A stretch of DNA of 64,000 nt from Streptomyces sp. V3I8 (GTDB taxonomy: Bacteria > Actinomycetota > Actinomycetes > Streptomycetales > Streptomycetaceae), in assembly GCF_030817535.1 (NCBI RefSeq), contig NZ_JAUSZL010000002.1, forward strand, positions 3,968,001 through 4,032,000, given 5' to 3'. Every line of letters begins with the position of its first letter. Position 1 is the stretch's first letter. The notes beneath the pieces were generated by a model. That model did no database searches, was not told where the DNA came from, and worked only from the letters and a program-made list of their open reading frames with translations. Made by a program: the position numbers and the translations under genes. Shown here piece by piece: positions 18,001 through 26,478 of this stretch.

Positions 18001-18930
18001 GTGATCCTGACGGTCACGCTCAACACCGCTCTCGACATCACGTACCGCGTACGGGGGCTGCGCCCGCACACGTCCCACCGGGTCACCGAGGTGACCGAAC
18101 GGCCCGGCGGCAAGGGGCTGAACGTGGCCCGGGTACTGGCGGCCCTCGGCCACGAGGTGTCGGTGACGGGATTCGTGGGCGGCGCCACCGGGCGCGCCCT
18201 GCGGGAGCGGCTCGCACACGCGCCGGGGGTCGTCGACGCGCTGGTCCCGGTGAGCGGTGCCAGCCGCCGCACGATCGCGGTCGTCGACACGGCGACCGGT
18301 GACACGACCCAGCTCAACGAGCCCGGCCCGCAGATCACGCCCCGCGAGTGGGCCGCCTTCCAGGAGGCGTACGAGGTGCTGCTGCGGTCCTCCTCGGCGG
18401 TGGCCCTGTGCGGCAGCCTGCCGCCCGGGGTACCGGTCGGGGCGTACGCCCAGCTGGTGCGCACCGCACGGGCGCTGGCGGTGCCGGTGCTGCTCGACAC
18501 GAGCGGGGAGCCGTTGCGGCGGGGGATCGCGGCGCGGCCCGACGTCGTGAAGCCGAACGCGGACGAACTGGCCGAGCTGACCGGGGCGCGCGATCCGGCG
18601 CAGGCCACCCGTGACGCCCGCCGCCGGGGCGCCCACGCGGTGGTGGCCTCGCTCGGCGCCGAGGGGCTGCTCGCGCGGACGCCCGACGGGGACTGGCGGG
18701 CCGCCCCGCCCCGTCCGGTGCGGGGCAATCCGACGGGGGCCGGCGACTCCGCGGTGGCGGGGCTGCTGTCGGGGCTGGTGGAGCGGCTGCCGTGGCCCGA
18801 GCGGCTGGAGCGGGCCGTCGCGCTGTCCGCGGCGACGGTGTCGGCACCGGTCGCCGGGGAGTTCGACCGGGACGTGTACGAGGAACTGCTGGGGCGGGTC
18901 CGCGTGACACGGGAGACCGCCGCGGCCTAG
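18001..18930 (+). CDS. PfkB-family sugar kinase, 1-phosphofructokinase-like
   Basis: The 309-residue ribokinase-fold product starts with GTG and reads MILTVTLNTALD, the signature of the 1-phosphofructokinase/tagatose-6-phosphate kinase branch. RPGGKGLNVARVLAALGH binds the sugar phosphate; NPTGAGDSAVAGLLSG is the C-terminal ATP site with the catalytic Asp. It lies 106 bp after nagA on the same strand, so it may act on a sugar phosphate arising in amino-sugar or hexitol catabolism. The exact substrate is unknown. Its stop lies in a CCTAGGG motif that begins a repeat. Confidence 0.85.
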   Translation: MILTVTLNTALDITYRVRGLRPHTSHRVTEVTERPGGKGLNVARVLAALGHEVSVTGFVGGATGRALRERLAHAPGVVDALVPVSGASRRTIAVVDTATGDTTQLNEPGPQITPREWAAFQEAYEVLLRSSSAVALCGSLPPGVPVGAYAQLVRTARALAVPVLLDTSGEPLRRGIAARPDVVKPNADELAELTGARDPAQATRDARRRGAHAVVASLGAEGLLARTPDGDWRAAPPRPVRGNPTGAGDSAVAGLLSGLVERLPWPERLERAVALSAATVSAPVAGEFDRDVYEELLGRVRVTRETAAA

Positions 18931-19001
18931 GGCGTTTCTTTTGGATCGGCCCGGGGATCGCGCTCCGCGCGCTGTTCCCCGCGCCCCTCGCGGGGCGCCC
19001 G
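18928..19001 (+). repeat. Repeat block with CCTAGGG-CGTTTCTT start and GC-rich palindrome
   Basis: CCTAGGGCGTTTCTTTTGG followed by ATCGGCCCGG (18928-18956) is repeated nearly exactly, inverted, at about 25009-25039. An inverted copy of the GGGGCGCGGGGAAC family follows to 19001. In both places the CTAG contains or touches a gene's stop codon. Confidence 0.6.
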
Positions 19002-19011
19002 CGGGACGGCG

Positions 19012-19977
19012 TCAGTCCTTGACCTGGCCCGCCTTCAGCCTCAGCTGGTCCAGGAGGACGTCGCAGTCGTCGCCCTGTTGGCAGGAGATGGAGATCGTGT
19101 TCGTGCCCTTGGTGAGGGTGGGCCAGGAGTAGGTCTCCGTCCAGCCCTTCTCCCACTCGTTCTCCTTGGCGCCCGTGAAGTTGCCGAGATTCAGCTTCGT
19201 GCCGAACTCCTTGCCGTTCACGGTGAGCGTCATCTTGGCGTCCTTGCCGGCGACGCTGTACCGCGTGAAGACGGTGTACGTGCCGGACTCCGGGATGCCG
19301 TTGACGGTCCAGGTGACCTCGGCGCCCACCTGGTTCAGGCCGGTCACGTAGAGGCCGCCGTCCGCGCTCGCGCCCTCGACGTCCGAGGCGGTGCTCACAC
19401 CGGCGCCCAGTTTCAGGGACTTCGCGTCGATCTCGGGGAGCTCGTCCGGCTCCGCGGCCTCCTTGGTGGAGGACTTGCTCGGCTCGGCGCTCCGGCCGGC
19501 CGACGCGGTCGGCCCCGCGGTGTCGTCGCCGCTCTTGTCGTCGTCCGAGTCACCGCCGAGCATCACGATCCCGATGCCGATCACCACGGCCGCGACCACG
19601 GCGACGGCGCCGATCAGCAGTCCCCTGGTGTTGGGCCCGCGGCCCCGGCCGCCACCGCCGTGCCGGCTGCCGGCGTCCGACTGGTGGGTCGCGGTGGCGC
19701 CGCCGGAGAAGCTCTCCGGCGCCGCGGAGTAGCTCGCGGTCGGCTGCCCGTACGTGCTCTGCTGCTGCGGCGCCTGCCCGTACTGCGCGGTGGGCGCGGC
19801 GGCGGCCTGGCCGTACTTGCGCTCACCGACCGGACGCACCCGGTTGACCGAGCCGGGGTAGCCGTAGCCGCCACCGCCGCTCGGCGGCTGGGCTCCTGCG
19901 GCCTTCCCGTCCTCGTACAGATAGCCGAACGGGTCGTCGTCCTCGGGCGTGCTCGCGCCGTTGCTGCCGGGCGTCAT
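19012..19977 (-). CDS. Membrane-anchored protein with CBM-like extracellular domain
   Basis: The 321-residue product has a Q/G/Y/A-rich cytoplasmic N-terminus (residues 1-115), one transmembrane helix (about 119-141, LLIGAVAVVAAVVIGIGIVML), a Ser/Asp/Lys linker, and a C-terminal beta domain with GTYTVFTRYSVAGKDAKMTL and WPTLTKGTNTISISCQQGDDC resembling CBM35/CBM6 carbohydrate-binding modules. It probably binds wall or extracellular glycans. It is convergent with the PfkB kinase and shares orientation with cdgB, 118 bp away. Confidence 0.8.
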   Translation of the reverse strand: MTPGSNGASTPEDDDPFGYLYEDGKAAGAQPPSGGGGYGYPGSVNRVRPVGERKYGQAAAAPTAQYGQAPQQQSTYGQPTASYSAAPESFSGGATATHQSDAGSRHGGGGRGRGPNTRGLLIGAVAVVAAVVIGIGIVMLGGDSDDDKSGDDTAGPTASAGRSAEPSKSSTKEAAEPDELPEIDAKSLKLGAGVSTASDVEGASADGGLYVTGLNQVGAEVTWTVNGIPESGTYTVFTRYSVAGKDAKMTLTVNGKEFGTKLNLGNFTGAKENEWEKGWTETYSWPTLTKGTNTISISCQQGDDCDVLLDQLRLKAGQVKD

Positions 19978-20095
19978 CCCTTGGTCTCCTAGCGGGTGCG
20001 GTACAGATGCGGTACGGGGGATCGAAAGGCGAGCCTACCCGGTCCCGCTGCCCCGAACGGGTGACTCAGCTCGCACGAACCCGCTGACCTGCGGA

Positions 20096-21799
20096 TCAGC
20101 CCGCACGCCTGTGCGCTTTGGGACGAGACCGTTTCTCTACGTACATCCGCTCGTCGGCCGACTGCAGGACCTCGTCCGCCGTCATGCCGCAGTGCGCCCA
20201 CCCGATCCCGAAGCTGGCGCCCACGCGCATGGCCCGGCCGTCGACCCTGATGGGCTGGATTATCTCGTTGCGCAGCCGCACCGCGAGGTCCTCCGCGTCG
20301 GCCCGTCCGAGGCCGTCGGCGAGCACCACGAACTCGTCGCCGCCGAGCCGGGCGACCGTGTCCCCGTCCCGCACGGCGCCGCTGAGCCGGCGGGCCACCT
20401 CGATCAGCACGGAGTCGCCGGCGTTGTGCCCGAAGCGGTCGTTGATCGACTTGAAGCCGTCCAGGTCGCAGAAGAGGACCGCGAGTCCCTTCGTGCCGTC
20501 GTCGCGCTTGCCCTCGGGTGTGACGGTGTGCACATGGTGGTCGTACGCGTCGAACGCGTCCGGGGCCGACCGGTAGTCGAAGCCGTGCCCGTTCACGTCG
20601 TACCGGCCGTTCGCGTCGTACTGCCTGCCCGCGTTGCGCGCGGCGACCACCTCCCCGTACGCCGCGTCGATCATGTCGACCACGCCGGGTTCCGTCGCCG
20701 TGGGGCGCGCGCACAGCCGGGCGGCGAGCCGGGAGCGCAGCTCCGCGGAGTTCGGCAGCCCGGTGAGCGAGTCGTGCGAGGCGCGGTGGGCGAGCTGCAG
20801 CTCGCGGCGCTTGCGCTCCTCGATGTCCTCGACGTGCGTGAGCAGGAAGCGCGGCCCGTCGGCGGCGTCCGCGACCACGCTGTTGCGCAGCGACACCCAC
20901 ACGTACGTACCGTCGCGGCGACAGAGCCGCAGCTCGGTGCGGCCGCCCTCGGCGGAGGTCCTGAGCAGGGTCCCGATGTCCTCGGGGTGCACGAGGTCGG
21001 AGAAGGCGTAGCGGCGCATCGAGGAGGCGGGGCGGCCCAGGAGCCGGCACAGCGCGTCGTTCGTCCGCAGGATCCGGCCGTGCTGGTCGCCGCCCATCTC
21101 GGCGACGGCCATGCCGGACGGCGCGTACTCGAAGGCCTGGCGGAAGCTTTCCTCACTGGCGCGCAGCGCCTGCTGCTCGCGCTCCAGGCGGACCAGCGCG
21201 CGCTGCATGTTGGCCCGCAGGCGCGCGTTGCTGATGGCTATGGCGGCCTGGAACGCGTACATCTGCAGGGCCTCGCGGCCCCACGCGCCGGGGTGCCGTC
21301 CGTTGCGCGGACGGTCCACGGACAGGACACCTATCAGCTCGCCGTAGGACACACCTGGCACGCCCGGGGTGTACATCGGGGCGAAGAGACGGTCGGCGGG
21401 GTGCCACTCGTCCTCGAAGCGCGGTTCGGGCCCGTCGGTGTACCACTGCGGGACGTCGTCCTCGTCGAGGACCCAGCCCTCGGTGTGCGGTATGAAGCGC
21501 AGGTCGCCCCACGCCTCCCCCATGGTGAGCCGGCGCTCCCAGGAGGCGCGGGAGCCCACCCGGCCGGCGATGAGCGCCTCGGCGGCGGAGTTCCCGGCGA
21601 GGGCGGCGACGACGAGGTCGCCGTCGGGCTGGACGAGGTTGACGCAGGCCAGTTCGTAACCGAGGCCGTTCACGACGCCGTCGGCGACGGTCTGCAGCGT
21701 GAGGGCGAGGCTGCGCGCCTTGTTCATGTCGGCCATCACCCGGTGCAGCTGCCGCAGGCTCGCAAGTTGGACATACGGCTCCGACTCGTCGGTCTCCAC
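20096..21799 (-). CDS. cdgB: Diguanylate cyclase CdgB (GAF-PAS-PAC-GGDEF)
   Basis: This enzyme makes cyclic di-GMP, which controls Streptomyces development through BldD. The 567-residue product has a GAF domain (about 20-200), PAS/PAC (about 220-340, ESFRQAFEYAPSGMAVAE) and GGDEF (about 350-555) with the intact active motif LGGDEFVVL. RDGD, five residues upstream, forms the inhibitory I-site. An unusual 60-residue insert rich in D, Y, N and G splits the early GGDEF region (VVAARNAGRQYDANGRYDV...). A TGTGACT/AGTCACA palindrome lies 118 bp upstream. Confidence 0.92.
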   Translation of the reverse strand: METDESEPYVQLASLRQLHRVMADMNKARSLALTLQTVADGVVNGLGYELACVNLVQPDGDLVVAALAGNSAAEALIAGRVGSRASWERRLTMGEAWGDLRFIPHTEGWVLDEDDVPQWYTDGPEPRFEDEWHPADRLFAPMYTPGVPGVSYGELIGVLSVDRPRNGRHPGAWGREALQMYAFQAAIAISNARLRANMQRALVRLEREQQALRASEESFRQAFEYAPSGMAVAEMGGDQHGRILRTNDALCRLLGRPASSMRRYAFSDLVHPEDIGTLLRTSAEGGRTELRLCRRDGTYVWVSLRNSVVADAADGPRFLLTHVEDIEERKRRELQLAHRASHDSLTGLPNSAELRSRLAARLCARPTATEPGVVDMIDAAYGEVVAARNAGRQYDANGRYDVNGHGFDYRSAPDAFDAYDHHVHTVTPEGKRDDGTKGLAVLFCDLDGFKSINDRFGHNAGDSVLIEVARRLSGAVRDGDTVARLGGDEFVVLADGLGRADAEDLAVRLRNEIIQPIRVDGRAMRVGASFGIGWAHCGMTADEVLQSADERMYVEKRSRPKAHRRAG

Positions 21800-21916
21800 T
21801 CGCCCTCCCCTCGAGACCTCGACAGCAACTCCAGAGTTCTCTCCCGGCTTACTTCCCCGTTACTGAATCACAGCGCGCTGCCCACTCGGTACACAGGGTC
21901 AACAAATTATGGCGCC

Positions 21917-21932
21917 TGTGACTCAAGTCACA
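21917..21932. promoter_or_regulatory. Palindromic operator upstream of cdgB, BldD-like
   Basis: TGTGACTCAAGTCACA has perfect 7-bp arms around a 2-bp centre. It fits a TNAC...GTNA layout like BldD boxes but with a four-base rather than five-base centre. cdgB is a known BldD target in S. coelicolor; binding here is inferred. Confidence 0.5.
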
Positions 21933-22113
21933 GAGGAAGATGAACAATTGAGTGCAGTTTCGGCACTTTCGCGGTGCGTTTACTGAACGCAAATTTGTGG
22001 AACATGTGCGCGCGCCTGGTAGGAGATCTGAGTCACACTCCTTCTCCAGTCCTAGGACCCGTTTCGGGCGTTGGTCGGATGTGGCGGACGTTGGCGGAGA
22101 ATAGCGTCTTCCC

Positions 22114-22677
22114 GTGCCGAACACTTCCCATGCCGCTCCTCCCGCCCCGTCCGTGCATGCTGAGGGGGTGAGCAACGACGAGTTCCGCGCCGCCCTGTCC
22201 CGGCTGGCGGCCGGAGTGGTCCTGGTGACCGCGCACGACCCGCAGACCGACCCGGACGGCCCGCGCGGCGACGACGTCGGCATGACGGCGACCTCGTTCA
22301 TGTCCGTGTCCCTGGACCCGCCGCTGGTACTCGTCGGCCTGCGCGAGGGCTCCCGGATGGACGACCTGCTCGACGAGCAGCCGCTGTGGGCGGTCTCCTT
22401 CCTCTCCGAGGACCAGAGCTCCGTCGCGAGCCGCTTCGCCATGAAGAACCGCATCTCGGACCGCCTCCTCTTCGCCGACGTGCCGTACGTCACCGGGAAG
22501 GCGTCCGGCGCCCCGCTGCTGGACGGCGCCCTCGCGACCCTGGAATGCCGCACCGAGCAGCGGGTGACGGCGGGCGACCACACCCTGGTGATCGGCCGGG
22601 TCCTGACGTCCTCCCTGCCGGGCGCGGACGGCGGCCCGCTCACGTACTTCCGGGGCCGTTACCGGCGGCTGGGCTAG
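22114..22677 (+). CDS. Flavin reductase-like (FMN-binding split barrel) protein
   Basis: The 187-residue product has a flavin-reductase-like domain: FRAALSRLAAGVVLVTA, GMTATSFMSVSLDPPLVLVGL, WAVSFLSEDQSSVASRFA and HTLVIGRVL. This family supplies reduced flavin to monooxygenases or other partners. GTG 22114 gives a short leader; a GTG 18 codons later (before SNDEFRAAL) would give a core-only protein. No partner monooxygenase adjoins it. It is divergent from cdgB. Confidence 0.85.
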   Translation: MPNTSHAAPPAPSVHAEGVSNDEFRAALSRLAAGVVLVTAHDPQTDPDGPRGDDVGMTATSFMSVSLDPPLVLVGLREGSRMDDLLDEQPLWAVSFLSEDQSSVASRFAMKNRISDRLLFADVPYVTGKASGAPLLDGALATLECRTEQRVTAGDHTLVIGRVLTSSLPGADGGPLTYFRGRYRRLG

Positions 22678-23027
22678 CCGCGGCGCCGGGTCCGCGCGCC
22701 GGTCCCGAGCGTGTACGACTGTGAAGCGGGGCGCGCCCTGACCGGCGCGGCGCCCGAGGGGGCGCGGGCCCGCCCGGCGGGGCGGCACGGCACGGGCGCT
22801 CCCGCACTTCCGGTTCACCGAAGGAAACCGGGGAAGTCACAAAAACTACCGCCGGGGCCGGCTCTGCTTTCTTCGGCCTTCCCGCCAGCCTTCCCGCCGG
22901 TCTTCCTGCCGGCCTTTTCTTCCGGCGTCAGAAATCCGTACGTGCCGAGGGAGCCGCGTCCCGTGCGGCCGAAAGCGGAGAAGCCGGGGCCGGGCAGAGC
23001 CGCCCTCTCGGCCTCATTCCCCGGCGC
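22678..23027. other. Gene-free stretch between flavin reductase and ArfB-like gene
   Basis: No supported gene was found. It contains an imperfect CCTTCCCGCC/CTTCCTGCC microrepeat (about 22880-22925). The open frames here lack codon bias and ribosome sites. Confidence 0.5.
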
Positions 23028-23456
23028 TCATCCCCAATCGCGGCCGGAACGGCCACGCTTCGTATCGCCCCGCTGCTTCTTCTCACGCAGCCGGCGCTCA
23101 TTGATCCCGCGCGGAATGCGGGTGGCCCGGCGGGGCCGCGGCGGCGGCGCGCTGGCCTCGGCGAGCAGGGAGGCGAGCCGCACGGCGGCCGTCTCCCGGT
23201 TGCGCCACTGGGACCGGTGCTCGGAGGCGCGCACGGACACCACCCCGTCGACCAGCCGGTCGGCGAGCCGGGCGAGCGCCCGCTCCTTCCACACCGGCGG
23301 CAGCGACTCCGTCTTCGCGAGGTCGAAACGCAGCTCGACCTGTGAATCCGTCGTGTTGACGTGCTGGCCACCCGGCCCGGAGGAGCGCGAGAAACGCCAC
23401 ATGAGCTCGGCCTCGGGCAGTGAGACGGAGCCGCGGATGACGTAGGGACCGGACAT
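23028..23456 (-). CDS. arfB: ArfB/YaeJ-like peptidyl-tRNA hydrolase (RF-1 domain)
   Basis: The 142-residue product has the release-factor catalytic motif GPGGQHVNT (GGQ near residues 28-30) in MWRFSRSSGPGGQHVN. It ends in a basic tail (RATRIPRGINERRLREKKQRG) of the kind that enters the empty mRNA channel. It lacks the stop-codon-recognition domain of RF1/RF2, which fits ribosome rescue on nonstop messages. ATG 23456 matches the family N-terminus MSGPYVIRGSVSLPEAEL. Confidence 0.92.
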   Translation of the reverse strand: MSGPYVIRGSVSLPEAELMWRFSRSSGPGGQHVNTTDSQVELRFDLAKTESLPPVWKERALARLADRLVDGVVSVRASEHRSQWRNRETAAVRLASLLAEASAPPPRPRRATRIPRGINERRLREKKQRGDTKRGRSGRDWG

Positions 23457-23705
23457 GCGCCCATGGTCCCCTGTCCGTCCGGCCCACGTCACCCGCTTTT
23501 CAAGGCGGGGTCGAGGCAGGGGCAAGGGGCGGGGCCGGGCGCGGGCCCGCTCTCCCGCCCGGCAGGTAAAGAAAGTAAAGAGGAGCGGAACCCTGGGGAC
23601 CCCCACAGGCGTTCTTAGGGTTGGCGGTAGCTTCGTCCCGTACGAAGCCCGACGCGCAGCACCGCACGACCCGTACGTACATAAACGAGGGAAGGACTCC
23701 CAACA

Positions 23706-24281
23706 ATGGCTGTAAGCCTGTCCAAGGGTGGCAACGTCTCGCTCACCAAGGAGGCTCCGGGCCTGACCGCCGTCACCGTGGGCCTCGGCTGGGACGTCCG
23801 CTCCACCACGGGAACCGACTTCGACCTGGACGCCTCGGCCATCGCGGTCAACCCCGAGGGCAAGGTCTACTCGGACGCCCACTTCATCTTCTTCAACAAC
23901 AAGCAGACCCCGGACCAGACGATCGTCCACACGGGCGACAACCGGACGGGCGAGGGCGCGGGCGACGACGAGGCGATCAACGTCAACCTGGCCGGTCTCC
24001 CGGCCGACATCGACAAGATCGTCTTCCCGGTCTCCATCTACGACGCGGAGACCCGCTCGCAGAACTTCGGCCAGGTCCGCAACGCGTACATCCGCATCGT
24101 GAACCAGGCCGGCGGCGCCGAGCTCGCCCGCTACGACCTCTCGGAGGACGCGGCCACGGAGACGGCCATGGTCTTCGGCGAGCTGTACCGCAACGGCGCG
24201 GAGTGGAAGTTCCGCGCGGTCGGCCAGGGCTACGCGTCCGGTCTCACGGGCATCGCGAAGGACTTCGGCGTCAACGTCTGA
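23706..24281 (+). CDS. terD: TerD-family stress/tellurium-resistance protein
   Basis: The 191-residue product starts [20 protein letters not shown]. It has the calcium-binding TerD segments [20 protein letters not shown] and [27 protein letters not shown], with FYDAETR-like and [18 protein letters not shown] ends. TerD proteins are cytoplasmic Ca-binding proteins tied to tellurite and redox stress and, in Streptomyces, to differentiation. Here it stands alone; other ter genes are absent from the window. A hairpin terminator follows. Confidence 0.95.
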   Translation: MAVSLSKGGNVSLTKEAPGLTAVTVGLGWDVRSTTGTDFDLDASAIAVNPEGKVYSDAHFIFFNNKQTPDQTIVHTGDNRTGEGAGDDEAINVNLAGLPADIDKIVFPVSIYDAETRSQNFGQVRNAYIRIVNQAGGAELARYDLSEDAATETAMVFGELYRNGAEWKFRAVGQGYASGLTGIAKDFGVNV

Positions 24282-24301
24282 TCCCGAAGCGCACGACACC
24301 C

Positions 24302-24340
24302 GAGGGGCCCCGGCCCGGCCACGGCCGACCGGGGCCCCTC
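24302..24340 (+). terminator. terD terminator
   Basis: A perfect 12-bp stem (arms 24302-24313 and 24329-24340) lies 21 bp after the terD stop. The distal arm runs into an 18-bp tandem repeat. Confidence 0.8.
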
Positions 24341-24404
24341 GTCATGCCCGGGCCCCTCGTCACGCCCTGGCCCCTCGTCACGCCCTGGCCCCTCGTCACG
24401 CCGA
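24333..24404 (+). repeat. 18-bp tandem repeat, four copies
   Basis: Units of GGCCCCTCGTCACGCCCT start at 24333, 24351, 24369 and 24387, with small differences in the first and last. The array fills the gap between the terD terminator and the GNAT gene. Confidence 0.9.
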
Positions 24405-24423
24405 GGTGCCCTAACCTGCCCGC

Positions 24424-24948
24424 GTGATCCTCGAACCGCTCGCCCTCACCCCCGACCACGATCTGCCGGGCCCCCTCCTCACGGAACTCACCGCGCTCTA
24501 CGCGTCGAACCACGCGTTCTACTCCCTGAGCGGCGACTTCCCCGACCCGCACGACATCCGTCCGGAGCAGGTGGCGAAGGCGCTGGCGGACGAGCTGGCC
24601 AACCCGGACGTGGAGGTCCTGGGGGCCCGCAGCGCCGGAGTGCTCGTCGCGGTCGCGATCACCCTCGCGCACCATCCCGACCCGGCCGACCCGGACCCCT
24701 GGATCGGCCTGCTGCTGGTGGACGCGGCCCAGCAGGGCAAGGGCCACGGACGCGCGCTGGCGGCACGCATCGAGGACCGCTTCCGCGCGGCGGGCCGGGA
24801 CGCCGTACGCCTGGCCGCCCTGGACGACAACCCCGGCGCCTTCGCCTTCTGGACGACGCTCGGCTACGAGACGATCGGCCACCGCGAGGACCGCCGGCTG
24901 GGCCGCCCCTGCGCGGTGCTGCGCAAGGTCCTGCGCAAGGATCGCTAG
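24424..24948 (+). CDS. GNAT-family N-acetyltransferase
   Basis: The 174-residue product has the acetyl-CoA pyrophosphate loop AAQQGKGHGRALAARIEDRF at about residues 102-121, a preceding IGLLLVDAA strand and the C-terminal LDDNPGAFAFWTTLGYETIGH. The substrate is unknown. The gene starts with GTG right after the tandem array and has no obvious partner. Confidence 0.88.
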   Translation: MILEPLALTPDHDLPGPLLTELTALYASNHAFYSLSGDFPDPHDIRPEQVAKALADELANPDVEVLGARSAGVLVAVAITLAHHPDPADPDPWIGLLLVDAAQQGKGHGRALAARIEDRFRAAGRDAVRLAALDDNPGAFAFWTTLGYETIGHREDRRLGRPCAVLRKVLRKDR

Positions 24949-25008
24949 GGCCCGCGCCGGGCTGGAGCAAGGTCCTGCGGCCGGGCTCGGAGCAAGAGCC
25001 TGCCCCAA

Positions 25009-25039
25009 GGCCGGGCCGATCCGGAAGAAACGTCCTAGG
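25009..25039 (-). repeat. Inverted copy of the CCTAGG-CGTTTCTT repeat
   Basis: Read on the minus strand, CCTAGGACGTTTCTTCCGG then ATCGGCCCGGCC matches the block at 18928-18956. The TAG stop of the M1-like peptidase is within its CCTAGG. Confidence 0.6.
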
Positions 25040-26441
25040 ACCTGTCCGGCTTCCCCTCCCCGTACAGCCACTCGTCCCAGATCTCCGAGAAGTCCGCGCC
25101 CGGCGCCTTCGCCTCCACGAAGGCGGTGAAGTCACCGGTGTCCGCGTTGCCGTGCCGGTGGGCGGCGGCCCACCCCCGCAGGATCCCCCGGAACACCTCG
25201 TCGCCGACCGTCTGCCGGATCCTGTGCAGCACCATCGCGCCCCGCTCGTACACGGGACTGTCGGAAATGCGCGCGGCGCTCGGCGGCCGGGCGGGCGGAA
25301 AGGCCCAGACGGCGTCGTTGTCGCTCTTCTTGTCGAAGTAGTCGCCCGCGTACAGCAGATCGAAGACCTCCTGGGCCGAGTCCCCGCCGTGCTCCTCGGC
25401 CCACAACCACTCGGCATACGTGGCGAAGCCCTCGTTCAGCCACATGTCACGCCACGACTCGGGGGTGACGGAGTTCCCGTACCACTGGTGGACCAGTTCG
25501 TGAAGGAGGAGTCCGACGCCGGGCGCACCGGGAAACACCGGCCGGTTCTGGGTCTCGAGGGCGTACCCCGCATCGTCCTCCCGCTCCACGATCGCCCCCA
25601 CCGACGAGAAGGGGTACGCCCCGAAGGTGCGCGAGCCCCACTCCACGATCTCGGGAATGCGGTCGAGCACCTCCTCGCTGTCCGCCACCTGCGTCGGATC
25701 GACGGCCGCGTACACGGGCACCCCGCCCTTCCCCTCCGAGCGACGGACGGCGAACTTCCCCACCGCGACCGTCGCCACGTACGAGGCCATCGGCTCCCCC
25801 ACGTGCCAGGCGAAGACGGCCCGCCCCTCCTTCACCGTCTCCCGCGCCAACTCCCCGTTGGAAACGACTCGCAGTCCCTCGGGCACCGAGACGGTGATGT
25901 CGTACGTGGCCTTGTCGCCCGGGTGATGGTTCCCGGGGAACCAGGCCATGGCCCCGGTGGGCTCGCCCAGCGCGAGGGCTCCGTCCGCGGTCGGCAGCCA
26001 GCCCTCCTCGGACCCGTCGGGGTCGGTGATGGTCGCGGGCGACCCCGCGTAGCGGACCACGGTGGTGAAGGAGGCCCCCTCGTCCAGGTCGTCCCGCGGA
26101 CGCACGACCAGCTCGTGGTCACCACTGCGGTTGAACCGGGCGGGCTTCCCGTCCACCTCGACGGACTCGACCTCCATCCCCTTCAGATCGAGGTCGAACG
26201 CGCTGAGGTCGCTCCCGGCCCGCGCCGCGACGACCGCCTTCCCCACCAGCTTCCGCCCCGCGGGCCGGTAGTCGAGGGTGAGCCCGTAGTGGGTGACGTC
26301 GTACCCCCCGTTCCCCAGCTTCGGAAAGTACGGATCACGCACCCCGGAGGCCCCCGCGGCCCCCTTCACACCCCCGTCGCAGCCGATCAGCACACACGCG
26401 AGCAGAACGGCGACAGGACCGAGGGCGACAGACCGGGGCAT
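25035..26441 (-). CDS. Secreted lipoprotein M1-family zinc metallopeptidase
   Basis: This is an extracellular aminopeptidase-type gluzincin of 468 residues. A signal segment ending VLIGC gives a lipidated cysteine near residue 19. The N-terminal beta domain is followed by LLHELVHQWYG (HExxH) and WLNEGFATYAEWLW (third zinc ligand Glu). The usual GxMEN substrate motif is replaced by ALETQNRPVF, as in many actinobacterial M1 members. ATG 26441 begins the signal peptide; longer starts add charged residues before it. The start codons of this gene and the divergent hypothetical nearly touch. Confidence 0.92.
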   Translation of the reverse strand: MPRSVALGPVAVLLACVLIGCDGGVKGAAGASGVRDPYFPKLGNGGYDVTHYGLTLDYRPAGRKLVGKAVVAARAGSDLSAFDLDLKGMEVESVEVDGKPARFNRSGDHELVVRPRDDLDEGASFTTVVRYAGSPATITDPDGSEEGWLPTADGALALGEPTGAMAWFPGNHHPGDKATYDITVSVPEGLRVVSNGELARETVKEGRAVFAWHVGEPMASYVATVAVGKFAVRRSEGKGGVPVYAAVDPTQVADSEEVLDRIPEIVEWGSRTFGAYPFSSVGAIVEREDDAGYALETQNRPVFPGAPGVGLLLHELVHQWYGNSVTPESWRDMWLNEGFATYAEWLWAEEHGGDSAQEVFDLLYAGDYFDKKSDNDAVWAFPPARPPSAARISDSPVYERGAMVLHRIRQTVGDEVFRGILRGWAAAHRHGNADTGDFTAFVEAKAPGADFSEIWDEWLYGEGKPDRS

Positions 26442-26478
26442 GACGGCGATCCTAGAGCGGCGTGACACCATCACCCAC

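Noticed and set aside
19949..21943. 664-codon open frame on the plus strand
   Set aside because: It is an antisense shadow of cdgB, which has intact GAF, PAS and GGDEF motifs on the other strand.
22711..23445. Open frame of 244 codons across the gap after the flavin reductase
   Set aside because: It has low-complexity Pro/Arg translation, no ribosome site, and overlaps the ArfB-like gene antisense.
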